Position numbers and translations under genes: made by a program
Source of the DNA: Bacteroidales bacterium
GTDB lineage: Bacteria; Bacteroidota; Bacteroidia; Bacteroidales; G3-4614
Reading direction: 5' to 3'
NCBI GenBank assembly: GCA_017559955.1
Contig: JAFYPQ010000011.1
Location: 1 to 45,553, forward strand
Length of the DNA: 45,553 nucleotides
Notes under the pieces: model-generated
Databases searched by the model: none
What the model saw: the letters and a program-made list of their open reading frames with translations, nothing else
What the model was told of the DNA's origin: nothing
Shown here: in pieces, positions 1 to 7,700 of the stretch
Layout of the letters: every line of letters starts with the position of its first letter
Numbering within the stretch: the first letter of the stretch is position 1

Positions 1-163
1 AATAGTTTGTGGTGAGCCTTGCACCTCGAATGAAATTTTAAAGGCTAAGGTATATGATTGGTAGCTTTGGTCTTGTCGATACCCTACAATTTAAGCAAAG
101 ATAAGCATGTAGAAAGCCTATTGTTTCCCTGTATGGACGAGGGTTCAATCCCCTCCAGCTCCA
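1..163 (+). ncRNA. ssrA: tmRNA (transfer-messenger RNA), 3' part only
   Basis: The segment ends in a T-arm and acceptor stem typical of tmRNA: GGACGAGGGTTCAATCCCCT followed by CCAGCTCCA, with the encoded CCA end at 161-163. tmRNA rescues stalled ribosomes by acting as both tRNA and mRNA. The 5' half and the tag-peptide reading frame lie before the window, so the tag cannot be read. No anticodon arm or ordinary tRNA body is visible upstream, which argues against a plain tRNA. A terminator follows ten bases later. Confidence 0.85.
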
Positions 164-172
164 CTTTTATAA

Positions 173-206
173 GCGACAGAGATTTTATCTTTGTCGCATT
201 TTTATT
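173..206 (+). terminator. Rho-independent terminator of the tmRNA gene
   Basis: An 11-bp stem (173-183 with 187-197, one G.T pair) with a three-base loop is followed by a T-rich run. It lies just after the tmRNA 3' end and before the convergent holB gene. Confidence 0.8.
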
Positions 207-245
207 TACTCTGTATTACCGCAGGTATATTTAGATGCCGGAAAT

Positions 246-1385
246 TTAACTTGTTGCTCGTTTTATCAATAATATCATTTTTATTGAGAGGTCGAAGAAA
301 ATTATTTTACCATTACCATTACGAGATATATCGTTTTCGGCACGTCCCAACTCCTCCATTATCTCAATTACGTTTTTTTCGTTTATAAATGGAGCAAAAC
401 GGGTTGAGAAATTACGCTCTTCGGGGGTCATATATACAATTGAAGGTATATGTACATTATAGATATAGTTTTCACGTAACATACGCTGGCAATATTGCAA
501 GAAACGCTTTTCTGCTTCTCGTCCGAGTTTTGCTACATCTTCGCTCCAAATTTTCATTTCTTTTATTTTGCGAGCGTAAGCTAATCGCATTAGTTGTACA
601 AAATAGTCGAAAAACTGTTTGTTTTCGCCTGTTTGCTTCATCAACTCCAATGCTCGGCGATAACTTCCGGATGCTAATCGTGTTACCGAATTGGCTGCTT
701 CTGCATCAACAGAAAACCTCTCTTGCAAGGTATGAGATATAAGCTCGTGCGACAATCCTTTGAAGTGTATTGGTTGTGTTCGAGACAAAATGGTTGCCAA
801 AAGTTTATCGGGTCGGTTTGAGACCAAAATGAATATGGTTTTCTCGTATGGCTCTTCGAGTATTTTCAATAGTTTGTTTGCACATCCCTCGTTCATCAAC
901 TCGGGTAACCATATTATCATTACCTTGTACTCCGATTCGAAACTTTTATATGAGAGTTTTCGAATTATCTCCTGACTCTCATCTACATATATCTGAGGTT
1001 GGGCATTCTCTGCCTTTATCTCCTCTAACCACCCTTCAAGCGATATATATTTTGTTTCGGTTACCATATTACGCCACTCCTTTATATAGTCGTCAGATAT
1101 GGTTCGTTTAGGTTTTGATGTTTTATAAATAGGAAACGAATAGTGTATATCGGGGTGCATCATTGATGTAATCTGACGGCACGATGGACAATTGCCACAC
1201 GAATCGGTGTCGCCCGGTTTACGTCCTGTACAGTTTAAATATCGTGCATAGGCTATAGCCATAGCAAACTTACCTACTCCATCGGGTCCGCAAAATAGTT
1301 GAGCATGAGGAACCTTTCCCTCTGCCGCCGATTTTAAGAGATGGGTTTTTATCTCTTCGTGTCCTATTATATCTCTGAAAAACAT
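246..1385 (-). CDS. holB: DNA polymerase III delta' subunit
   Basis: A 379-residue clamp-loader subunit, which helps load the sliding clamp during replication. It starts MFFRDIIGHEE, has a P-loop-like GPDGVGK near residue 34, then a four-cysteine zinc module (NCTGRKPGDTDSCGNCPSC), as in bacterial delta' and gamma/tau. The later LLKILEEP and ILSRTQPI segments match the AAA+ core; the usual SRC motif reads SRT here. A longer frame runs upstream to 1511 but overlaps metF by more than 100 bases, so the ATG at 1385 is chosen; it leaves a 14-base gap after metF. The two genes probably form one transcript. The C-terminal third is less conserved, as is usual for delta'. Confidence 0.85.
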   Translation of the reverse strand: MFFRDIIGHEEIKTHLLKSAAEGKVPHAQLFCGPDGVGKFAMAIAYARYLNCTGRKPGDTDSCGNCPSCRQITSMMHPDIHYSFPIYKTSKPKRTISDDYIKEWRNMVTETKYISLEGWLEEIKAENAQPQIYVDESQEIIRKLSYKSFESEYKVMIIWLPELMNEGCANKLLKILEEPYEKTIFILVSNRPDKLLATILSRTQPIHFKGLSHELISHTLQERFSVDAEAANSVTRLASGSYRRALELMKQTGENKQFFDYFVQLMRLAYARKIKEMKIWSEDVAKLGREAEKRFLQYCQRMLRENYIYNVHIPSIVYMTPEERNFSTRFAPFINEKNVIEIMEELGRAENDISRNGNGKIIFFDLSIKMILLIKRATS

Positions 1386-1399
1386 CGTTACCTTAATTT

Positions 1400-2350
1400 T
1401 TAATATACAGCTTTTGCTACTTGAGCCACACTCTCGGTCGCCATCAACGAATAGAAGTGTATGCTGGGTACTCCTTTTGCTTTTAGCTCTTTTGCCTGCA
1501 TAGTACACCACTCAACTCCTACCTGTTTTGCCGAAGCATCGTCTTTACATTTTGCAAGTTCTTCGGCCAATGCATCGGGTAAATCGACATGGAATACTTT
1601 GGGCAATACGTTTAACTGACTTGCAAACACAATCGGTTTTATTCCGGGTATTATAGGCACTGTTATTCCCATTTCTCGACAACGCTCTACAAACTCGAAG
1701 TATTTTGCATTATCGAAAAACATTTGTGTTACGACGTAGTCGGCTCCATTATCAACTTTATCTTTCAAACGTTTAAGGTCTTGCTCAATATTAGGAGCTT
1801 CGTCGTGTTTTTCGGGATATCCTGCCACTCCGTATGAGAATGGAGTATTTATAACGGCTTGCGAACCATCTATAAAAAATCCCTTATTAAAATCGTTTAC
1901 CTGACTTTGCAATTCAATGGCGTGCGAATGTCCGTCAGGCTCGGGAATGAAACGTGCTTCGTGTTTTGCCTTGTCTCCTCGCAAAATAAGCAAATCGTGA
2001 ATTCCCAAGAAATTTAGGTCGATTAACGAATATTCAATTTCGGCTTTCGAAAATCCGCTACATATAATATGCGGTACGGCAGTAATATTATACTTATGCT
2101 GAATGGCAGCAGCAAGTGCTACTGTTCCGGGACGGGTACGAACCGCAACACGTTGATACAAACCTCCGTCAGCCTCTTTATATATATACTCGCTACGGTG
2201 AGTTGTTATATTTATATATTTGGGATCGAACTCACGAAGGCGGTCGATTGTTTTGAATACTTTTTCGATACCGTTTCCTTTCAATGGAGGCAACACCTCA
2301 AATGAGAATGAGGTTTCGGCACCGGAGGTTATTAGCTCTGTAACTTTCAT
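1400..2350 (-). CDS. metF: Methylenetetrahydrofolate reductase
   Basis: A 316-residue cytosolic flavoprotein that reduces 5,10-methylene-THF to 5-methyl-THF for methionine synthesis. Family hallmarks are SFEVLPPLKGNGIEKVF near the N-terminus, the THRSEY segment, the ILRGDKAKHE loop, AGYPEKHDEAPN and the QMFFDNAKYFEFVERC segment. The frame is open to 2374, but a TAnnTTTG promoter element at 2372-2379 on this strand puts the likely transcription start inside that extension, so the ATG at 2350 (MKVTELI) is chosen. It is the first gene of a probable metF-holB operon, divergent from the helicase gene. No riboswitch is seen in the short leader. Confidence 0.93.
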   Translation of the reverse strand: MKVTELITSGAETSFSFEVLPPLKGNGIEKVFKTIDRLREFDPKYINITTHRSEYIYKEADGGLYQRVAVRTRPGTVALAAAIQHKYNITAVPHIICSGFSKAEIEYSLIDLNFLGIHDLLILRGDKAKHEARFIPEPDGHSHAIELQSQVNDFNKGFFIDGSQAVINTPFSYGVAGYPEKHDEAPNIEQDLKRLKDKVDNGADYVVTQMFFDNAKYFEFVERCREMGITVPIIPGIKPIVFASQLNVLPKVFHVDLPDALAEELAKCKDDASAKQVGVEWCTMQAKELKAKGVPSIHFYSLMATESVAQVAKAVY

Positions 2351-2371
2351 TATTAACTGATTTGTGAAATA

Positions 2372-2379
2372 CAAAAGTA
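2372..2379 (-). promoter_or_regulatory. -7 promoter element of metF
   Basis: TACTTTTG on the minus strand matches the Bacteroidetes TAnnTTTG consensus, about 21 bases before the chosen metF start. No clear -33 element is seen. Confidence 0.5.
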
Positions 2380-2445
2380 ATAATTTTAATTGAATGATTA
2401 GAGATGTATATAGGCTAAGTTTAAATTTATTGGATATTTTTTTGT

Positions 2446-2453
2446 AATTTTGA
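2446..2453 (+). promoter_or_regulatory. -7 promoter element of the DEAD-box helicase gene
   Basis: TAATTTTG matches TAnnTTTG and ends 25 bases before the ATG at 2479. The -33 region is poor, so this is a moderate call. Confidence 0.4.
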
Positions 2454-2478
2454 TGAGAAAATTTTTCACGTTATAAGA

Positions 2479-3729
2479 ATGAGATTTGAGGATTTGGAAC
2501 TTGAGCCAGAAGTGCTGGACGGACTTGATGCAATGAACTTTATTGAGGCGACTCCTATTCAAGAAGAGACCATACCTGTTGTTCTTGAAGGAAGAGACAT
2601 TATTGCCTGTGCTCAAACAGGAACAGGTAAAACTGCAGCATACATTCTGCCTCTGCTCAACCTAATAATGAAACATAAGGTTGAGGGAGACCAAGATGCT
2701 GTAAGGGCTATTATCATCGCCCCAACCCGAGAATTGGCATCGCAAATCGATATGCAGTTTGAAGGTTTCTCATACTTTATGCCAATATCAACACTATCGG
2801 TTTCGGGAGGCGGCAATGGGGCTCAATGGGATCAACAACTAAGGGCTTTTAACAAAGGGGCTGATGTTATAATTGCCACTCCGGGCAGAATGATTTCGCA
2901 TTTGATTAATAGTAAAATTTCGCTCGATACTGTTGAATATCTTGTACTTGACGAGGCAGACCGTATGCTTGATATGGGATTTTACGATGATATAATGAAG
3001 ATATCAAAACATCTTCCTCAAAAACGACAAACTCTGCTCTTCTCGGCAACAATGCCACAAAAAATAAGAACTTTGGCTAAGCAAATACTCAACAATCCTG
3101 CCGAAATCAACATTGCCATTTCGAAGCCAAACGAAGCAATAAGACAGATGGCATACGTTTGCTACGAACCTCAAAAAATTGGTTTGATTGAACATATATT
3201 TTCAACTCCTGTTGAGAGCAAAACAATTATATTCTCATCATCAAAAATCAAGGTTAAAGAGCTTGCTCATCGACTTAAACGAATGAAATATAATGTTAGA
3301 GCAATGCACTCTGACCTTGAACAAAGCGAACGTGATAATGTTATGCTCGATTTTAAAAACGGAAAAGTTTCGATACTTGTGGCAACAGATATTGTATCGA
3401 GAGGAATTGACATAACAGATATAGGATTAGTAATAAACTATGATGTCCCGCACGACCCCGAAGATTACATTCACCGTATTGGTCGTACAGCTCGAGCTAA
3501 TGCCGAAGGCGAAGCAATTACATTCATATCAAAAGAAGAGCAAGATAAGTTCGGAAAAATTGAAAGTTTTTTAGAACGTGAAGTTGAAAAGATTGCCCTA
3601 CCCCAAGAGTTGGGTGAAGCTCCCAATTATACGCCATCCGTTAACAAGCCAAAAAGGTTTAAGAACTATAAAAACAAAAAAATAAGAAACCGTTCTATAA
3701 GAAAAAAGCTAAAAAAATTTAGAAATTAG
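2479..3729 (+). CDS. DEAD-box ATP-dependent RNA helicase, RhlE-like
   Basis: A 416-residue RNA helicase that remodels RNA duplexes in ribosome assembly or mRNA turnover. In order: the Q motif region (FIEATPIQEETIP), Walker A AQTGTGKT (K51), PTRELA, TPGR, DEAD (158-161), SAT (189-191), then the second RecA domain with ATDIVSRGIDI and HRIGRTAR. The C-terminal tail is strongly basic (KRFKNYKNKKIRNRSIRKK) and probably adds unspecific RNA binding. Bacteroidetes carry several paralogues, so the exact subfamily is uncertain. It has its own promoter and a terminator at 3744-3779, so it looks monocistronic. Confidence 0.92.
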   Translation: MRFEDLELEPEVLDGLDAMNFIEATPIQEETIPVVLEGRDIIACAQTGTGKTAAYILPLLNLIMKHKVEGDQDAVRAIIIAPTRELASQIDMQFEGFSYFMPISTLSVSGGGNGAQWDQQLRAFNKGADVIIATPGRMISHLINSKISLDTVEYLVLDEADRMLDMGFYDDIMKISKHLPQKRQTLLFSATMPQKIRTLAKQILNNPAEINIAISKPNEAIRQMAYVCYEPQKIGLIEHIFSTPVESKTIIFSSSKIKVKELAHRLKRMKYNVRAMHSDLEQSERDNVMLDFKNGKVSILVATDIVSRGIDITDIGLVINYDVPHDPEDYIHRIGRTARANAEGEAITFISKEEQDKFGKIESFLEREVEKIALPQELGEAPNYTPSVNKPKRFKNYKNKKIRNRSIRKKLKKFRN

Positions 3730-3743
3730 AGATTAGGAATGAG

Positions 3744-3779
3744 AAATGAGGAAAATGAAAAATTTTTCTCATTTTTTTA
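3744..3779 (+). terminator. Terminator after the DEAD-box helicase gene
   Basis: A 12-bp stem (3744-3755 with 3763-3774, one G.T pair) is followed by a T run, 15 bases after the stop codon. Confidence 0.6.
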
Positions 3780-3821
3780 TAAAAATTTTTACTTGTGCAA
3801 CTATTTGGCATATCTGCCTCA

Positions 3822-3829
3822 TACTTTTG
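3822..3829 (+). promoter_or_regulatory. Promoter -7 element for the small-ORF region
   Basis: TACTTTTG is a perfect TAnnTTTG element. A TTTG lies 14 bases upstream (3804-3807), shorter than the usual spacing. A transcript from here would carry the three tiny ORFs that follow. Confidence 0.5.
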
Positions 3830-3903
3830 CATCAGAAACAAGAAATTAAACAAATTTAAAAAGCATTTAAACAATAATTAATAATAATAAAAAAGGAGGT
3901 ATT

Positions 3904-3981
3904 ATGGGAACAATATTAGTAATAGCGGGTGTGATAGTTTTACATTGCATTGTGGGCGTAGTTATGGGAATGGACTACTAA
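3904..3981 (+). CDS. Tiny predicted membrane protein, 25 residues
   Basis: The ATG at 3904 is preceded by a strong Shine-Dalgarno sequence (AAAGGAGG, ending at 3899), unusual in Bacteroidetes, where such sites are generally weak or absent. The peptide is almost entirely hydrophobic (MGTILVIAGVIVLHCIVGVV) with a short GMDY-type end, so one membrane span is likely. A promoter element lies about 75 bases upstream. It resembles the class of very small subunits of membrane complexes, but I do not recognise a family and assign no function. It could be non-coding chance, but the ribosome site argues for translation. Confidence 0.55.
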   Translation: MGTILVIAGVIVLHCIVGVVMGMDY

Positions 3982-3982
3982 A

Positions 3983-4112
3983 AGTTGTTAGTTGTCGGCT
4001 AAAGCTTCCTCCGTCGCACAGAGCACTGTGCTCCCCATTTTAAAGCACGGATTAACATTTAGTTAATCCTAACTTCGTTACTTTAAAATGCCTACGGGTA
4101 GTTGTTAGTTGT
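3983..4112 (+). repeat. Palindromic intergenic repeat element bounded by short direct repeats
   Basis: The 13-mer AGTTGTTAGTTGT occurs at 3983-3995 and 4100-4112. Between them lie a palindrome GAGCACTGTGCTC (4021-4033) and a nested hairpin: CATTTTAAAG (4036-4045) pairs with CTTTAAAATG (4081-4090), and GGATTAAC (4049-4056) pairs with GTTAATCC (4062-4069). There is no reading frame. Part of the left end is repeated at 4322-4342, and the 13-mer appears inverted at 44567-44579. This looks like an interspersed, structured, non-autonomous repeat. Confidence 0.5.
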
Positions 4113-4151
4113 TAGTTTTTTAAATGAGAAATTAGAAATTAATAGTAGCTT

Positions 4152-4229
4152 ATGTTTGCAATTTTGATTTATATTGGTCTTGCATTGTTTTTTATTGATG
4201 CAATGTTAGGTAAAGGAGGGAATTTATAA
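4152..4229 (+). CDS. Tiny predicted membrane protein, 25 residues
   Basis: Begins MFAILIYIGLALFFID and ends with a glycine-rich polar tail (MLGKGGNL). One membrane span covers most of its length. Its stop codon overlaps the start codon of the next tiny ORF (TAATG), a sign of translational coupling and good evidence that both are real. The ribosome site of this first partner is weak. No family recognised. Confidence 0.5.
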   Translation: MFAILIYIGLALFFIDAMLGKGGNL

Positions 4230-4318
4230 TGTTATTTGCAATTATAGTAGTTATAGCTTTATTGCTTAATGTTTTGGGTCAAATTACAGGAGGATCAGAC
4301 AAATGGGGAGAGAGGTAA
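4229..4318 (+). CDS. Tiny predicted membrane protein, 29 residues, coupled to the preceding ORF
   Basis: The ATG at 4229 shares its A with the stop codon of the preceding ORF. A canonical AGGAGG lies at 4214-4219, nine bases upstream. The sequence MLFAIIVVIALLLNVLGQ is a clear hydrophobic span, followed by a charged tail (GGSDKWGER). The N-terminus resembles that of the 4152 peptide (MFAI.. against MLFAI..), so the pair may have arisen by duplication. Function unknown; a two-component small membrane unit or subunits of a larger complex are possible. Confidence 0.55.
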   Translation: MLFAIIVVIALLLNVLGQITGGSDKWGER

Positions 4319-4321
4319 ATT

Positions 4322-4342
4322 AGTTGTTAGTTGTCGGCTAAA
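4322..4342 (+). repeat. Second, partial copy of the intergenic repeat
   Basis: A 21-bp stretch identical to 3983-4003, starting AGTTGTTAGTTGTCGGC. The palindromic core of the first copy is missing here. Confidence 0.55.
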
Positions 4343-4419
4343 ATAGCCCCTTTGAAGTAGTTGTTCTCTAAAATATATAAACTAATTAATGAGAAGAGAG
4401 TAAAATTTATACATAAATA

Positions 4420-4575
4420 TTTGCAGTTGCGAGATTAATTTAAAGTTACTTCGTATTCTTCTAAATTGATTTCATAGTTTAAAATGTTAATAAATAGGTT
4501 ATTTATGTAGGTAGTTTGAAAAAATATGCAACTGCAAACCACAATCTCGGGGTAACACCCGAGATTGTTTATATT
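4420..4575 (+). other. Structured non-coding segment ending in a terminator-like hairpin
   Basis: TTTGCAGTTGC (4420-4430) is the exact inverse of GCAACTGCAAA (4528-4538), closing a loop of about 97 bases. Immediately after is a perfect 11-bp hairpin, ACAATCTCGGG (4541-4551) with CCCGAGATTGT (4558-4568), then TTATATT. No reading frame covers it. It may be the 3' untranslated region of the tiny-ORF transcript or a separate small RNA. It could also protect the tracrRNA gene from read-through. Confidence 0.4.
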
Positions 4576-4598
4576 AAATCTTTATTAAACGTAAATAC

Positions 4599-4682
4599 AA
4601 AAAAAATACCCCCGATAAGGACGAGGGCAACCTAATGTTCTCACAACGGAAAAATCCTTATTGTGAATTACTTCAAATTAGT
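4599..4682 (-). ncRNA. tracrRNA of the type II-C CRISPR-Cas9 system (predicted)
   Basis: On the minus strand the 5' part is an anti-repeat: ACTAATTTGAAG then TAATTCACAA. It can pair with the first 24 bases of the CRISPR repeat (as GTTGTG...) over 22 base pairs with one G.U pair and one bulged U. It continues with a small GGA-TTTT-TCC stem and ends in the hairpin CCCTCG/CGGGGG (DNA 4622-4627 with 4609-4614) followed by eight T (4599-4606). The 5' end is inferred from the promoter at 4688-4721. The gene lies 92 bases from cas9 and is divergent from it. Length of about 84 is typical for type II-C. The pairing fixes the crRNA strand as minus. Confidence 0.88.
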
Positions 4683-4687
4683 GATAG

Positions 4688-4721
4688 CAAAGTTAAATAA
4701 AATATTTTATTAATTTGCAAA
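4688..4721 (-). promoter_or_regulatory. tracrRNA promoter
   Basis: On the minus strand TTTG (4718-4721), 22 bases, then TAACTTTG (4688-4695). This matches the Bacteroidetes TTTG...TAnnTTTG consensus and predicts a start around 4682, exactly at the edge of the anti-repeat. Confidence 0.65.
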
Positions 4722-4730
4722 TAATTTTTA

Positions 4731-4738
4731 TAAATTTG
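4731..4738 (+). promoter_or_regulatory. cas9 promoter -7 element
   Basis: TAAATTTG matches TAnnTTTG, 35 bases before the cas9 ATG. It lies just upstream of the divergent tracrRNA promoter, so the two promoters share about 50 bases and could interfere or be co-controlled. The -33 element is not clear. Confidence 0.55.
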
Positions 4739-4773
4739 AAAAATAAAAATAGAAATAGATAATACTATATAAT

Positions 4774-7700
4774 ATGAAAATAATATTAGGTTTAGATTTA
4801 GGAGTTGGAAGTATTGGTTGGGCGTTAGTAAATGAAGCTGAAAACGACAATGAAAAATCTTCAATAATAAAGCTTGGTGTTAGGGTTAATCCTCTAACAA
4901 CAGATGAAAGTATAAATTTTGAAAAAGGGAAAAGCATAACAACAAATGCAGAAAGAACTCTGAAAAGACAAATGCGAAGAAATTTACAGAGATATAAACT
5001 TCGCAGAGAAAACCTAATAGAAATTCTAAAAAAGAATAATATAATTTATGATGATACTATATTGTCAGAATCGGGGAATAATACCACATTTGAGACATAT
5101 AAATTAAGAGCAAAAGCTGTATCGGAAGAAATATCATTAGAAGAATTTGCAAGAATACTTTTAATGATAAATAAAAAGCGTGGATATAAAAGTAGCAGAA
5201 AAGCGAAAGGCGGAGAAGATGGCAAATTAATTGACGGAATGGATGTCGCTATCGAAATGTACAATGAAAATAAAACGCCCGGAGAATATTGCTATAATTT
5301 ATTAATGAAAGAGAAAAAATCATTACCAGATTTCTATCGTTCTGACTTATATAATGAGCTAATAACTATTTGGAATAAACAAAAGGAATTTTACCCGGAT
5401 ATTTTAAATGATAATATTTTAGATGAAATAAAAGGGAAGAACGGATCTCAAACATGGGCAATTTTAGCTAAGTATTTTATATGGACTGAAAAATATACTA
5501 TATGGGATAACGATAATGCATGTAGTAAAGAAATGGAAAAAGAATGCTGCATAACAGCCCCAAATAGAAAAGGTAATAAATCTGAACAAAGAATAGAGAA
5601 CTATAAATGGAGATGTGATGCATTAACTAATAAAATGAATCTTGAAGAACTTGCTTTAGTTATACAAAACATAAATGGAGAAATTAGTTCTTCAAGTGGC
5701 TATTTGGGGGCAATAAGCGACAGAAGTAAAGAGTTGTATTTTAAAAAGCAAACAGTAGGAGAATATCTATATGAAATTATAAGAAACAATCCCAACGAAA
5801 GTCTTAAAAACAAAGTCTTCTATCGACAAGACTATTTAGACGAATTTGAAACTATTTGGGAAGAACAAACTAAATATCACAAAGAATTAACAAATGAACT
5901 AAAGAAAGAGATTAGAGACGTTATCATTTTCTATCAACGCAAACTTAAAAGTCAAAAAGGTTTAATTAGTTATTGTGAATTAGAAAGAGACGAAAAGGTT
6001 ATAAATATTAACGGCAAAGAGAAAACTATTGTAATAGGAAGCAAAGTTATTCCTCGTTCATCCCCTCTATTTCAAGAATTTAAAGTTTGGCAAACCATAA
6101 ATAATATAAGAATAAATGGTGATTACCTATGCCAAGAGGAGAAAGAGCATCTTGCTAATATCCTTAATTTTAAAGAAAAAATTGAAAATAAAGATATTAT
6201 CCAAATACTTAAATTAGACAGCAATAGCAGAATAAACTTTAAAGAAATTGAAGGAAATAAAACCAATATTCATTTATACAAAGCATTTAGTAAAATGCTT
6301 GAATTATCAGGACGTGAACCATTAAATTTCAAACAAAATCCTGAGGAGATTTATGGACAAGCAAAAAATTTTTTTGAAGCACAAGGCTGGAATACTAATG
6401 TTTTATCTTTTGACTCTAATTGTGATTTAGATAAGCAACCATACTTTAAACTTTGGCACCTACTATTCTCTTTCGAAGGAGATAATAGTAAAACAGGTAA
6501 TGAAAAATTAATTGATAAGATTAAGGAAATATGTAAAATTGAAAAAGAGTATGCTGCAATATTAGCAGATGTTACTTTTGTTGAAGATTACGGAAGTTTA
6601 AGTGCTAAAGCCATAAAAAAGATATTACCATTTTTAAAAGAGGGTAATCAATATGATATTGCATGTTCATACGCAGGATACAAACATTCAAAATCATCAT
6701 TAACTAAAGAAGATATAGAAAACAAAATATTAAAAGACAAACTCGAAATATTACAAAAGAATTCACTACGAAATCCTGTAGTTGAGAAAATATTAAACCA
6801 AATGATCAATGTTGTTAATACATTGATTGAGAGATATGGTAAACCCGACGAAATAAGAGTTGAGCTTGCAAGAGAATTAAAGAAAAATGCTAAAGAGAGA
6901 GATTTAATGTCTTCAGCTATAGCAAAAGCAACACGAGAAAATGAAGCTATAAAAGATAAACTTAAAAAAGATTTTAATTTATCCCATGTAAGCAAAAATG
7001 ATATAATAAGATATAAATTATATCAAGAACTTGCCGGTAATAAATACAATACTATATACTCAGACACCCATATCGTTTACGAAGAACTATTAAGTAATAA
7101 ATACGATATTGAACATATAATCCCTAAAGCAAGACAATTTGATGACTCATTCTCAAATAAAACTCTTGAATTAAGAGATGTAAATATTGAAAAAGGAAAT
7201 AAAACTGCATACGACTATATATTAGAAAAATACGGAGCAGAAGGATTGTCAAATTATGAGCAACGATGCAAGGAGATATTCAAAGGTAAAAATACAAAAC
7301 TTAAAAATCTATTAATGACGGAAAAAGATATTCCAGAAGGCTTTATAAATAGAGATTTAAGTGATACTCGATATATATCTAAGATGGCTCTTAATATGCT
7401 GAAAAGTATATGTAAAAGAGTCATTGCTACAACAGGTTCTATTACCGATAAGTTAAGAGAAGATTGGCAACTCGTTGATATAATGAAAGAGTTAAATTGG
7501 GATAAATACAAAGCTCTTGATTTAATAGAATATCATAAAACTAGAGATGGTAAAATTATAGGTAATATTAAAGGGTGGACAAAACGAAACGACCATAGAC
7601 ACCATGCTATGGACGCACTTACTGTTGCATTCACAAAAGATGTATATATTCAATATTTTAATAATAAAAATGCAAGTTTTGAACCTAACTCAAATGAATA

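Noticed and set aside
191..1111. Several plus-strand open frames of 65-117 codons
   Set aside because: They lie antisense to holB, show no ribosome site or family motif, and overlap one another; holB is well supported.
1386..1511. N-terminal extension of holB
   Set aside because: It would overlap metF by more than 100 bases and has no similarity to delta' starts; MFFRDIIGHEE is the normal beginning.
3904..4318. Classical type I toxin-antitoxin locus
   Set aside because: The peptides are toxin-like in size, but no antisense RNA with its own promoter and terminator could be placed over them.
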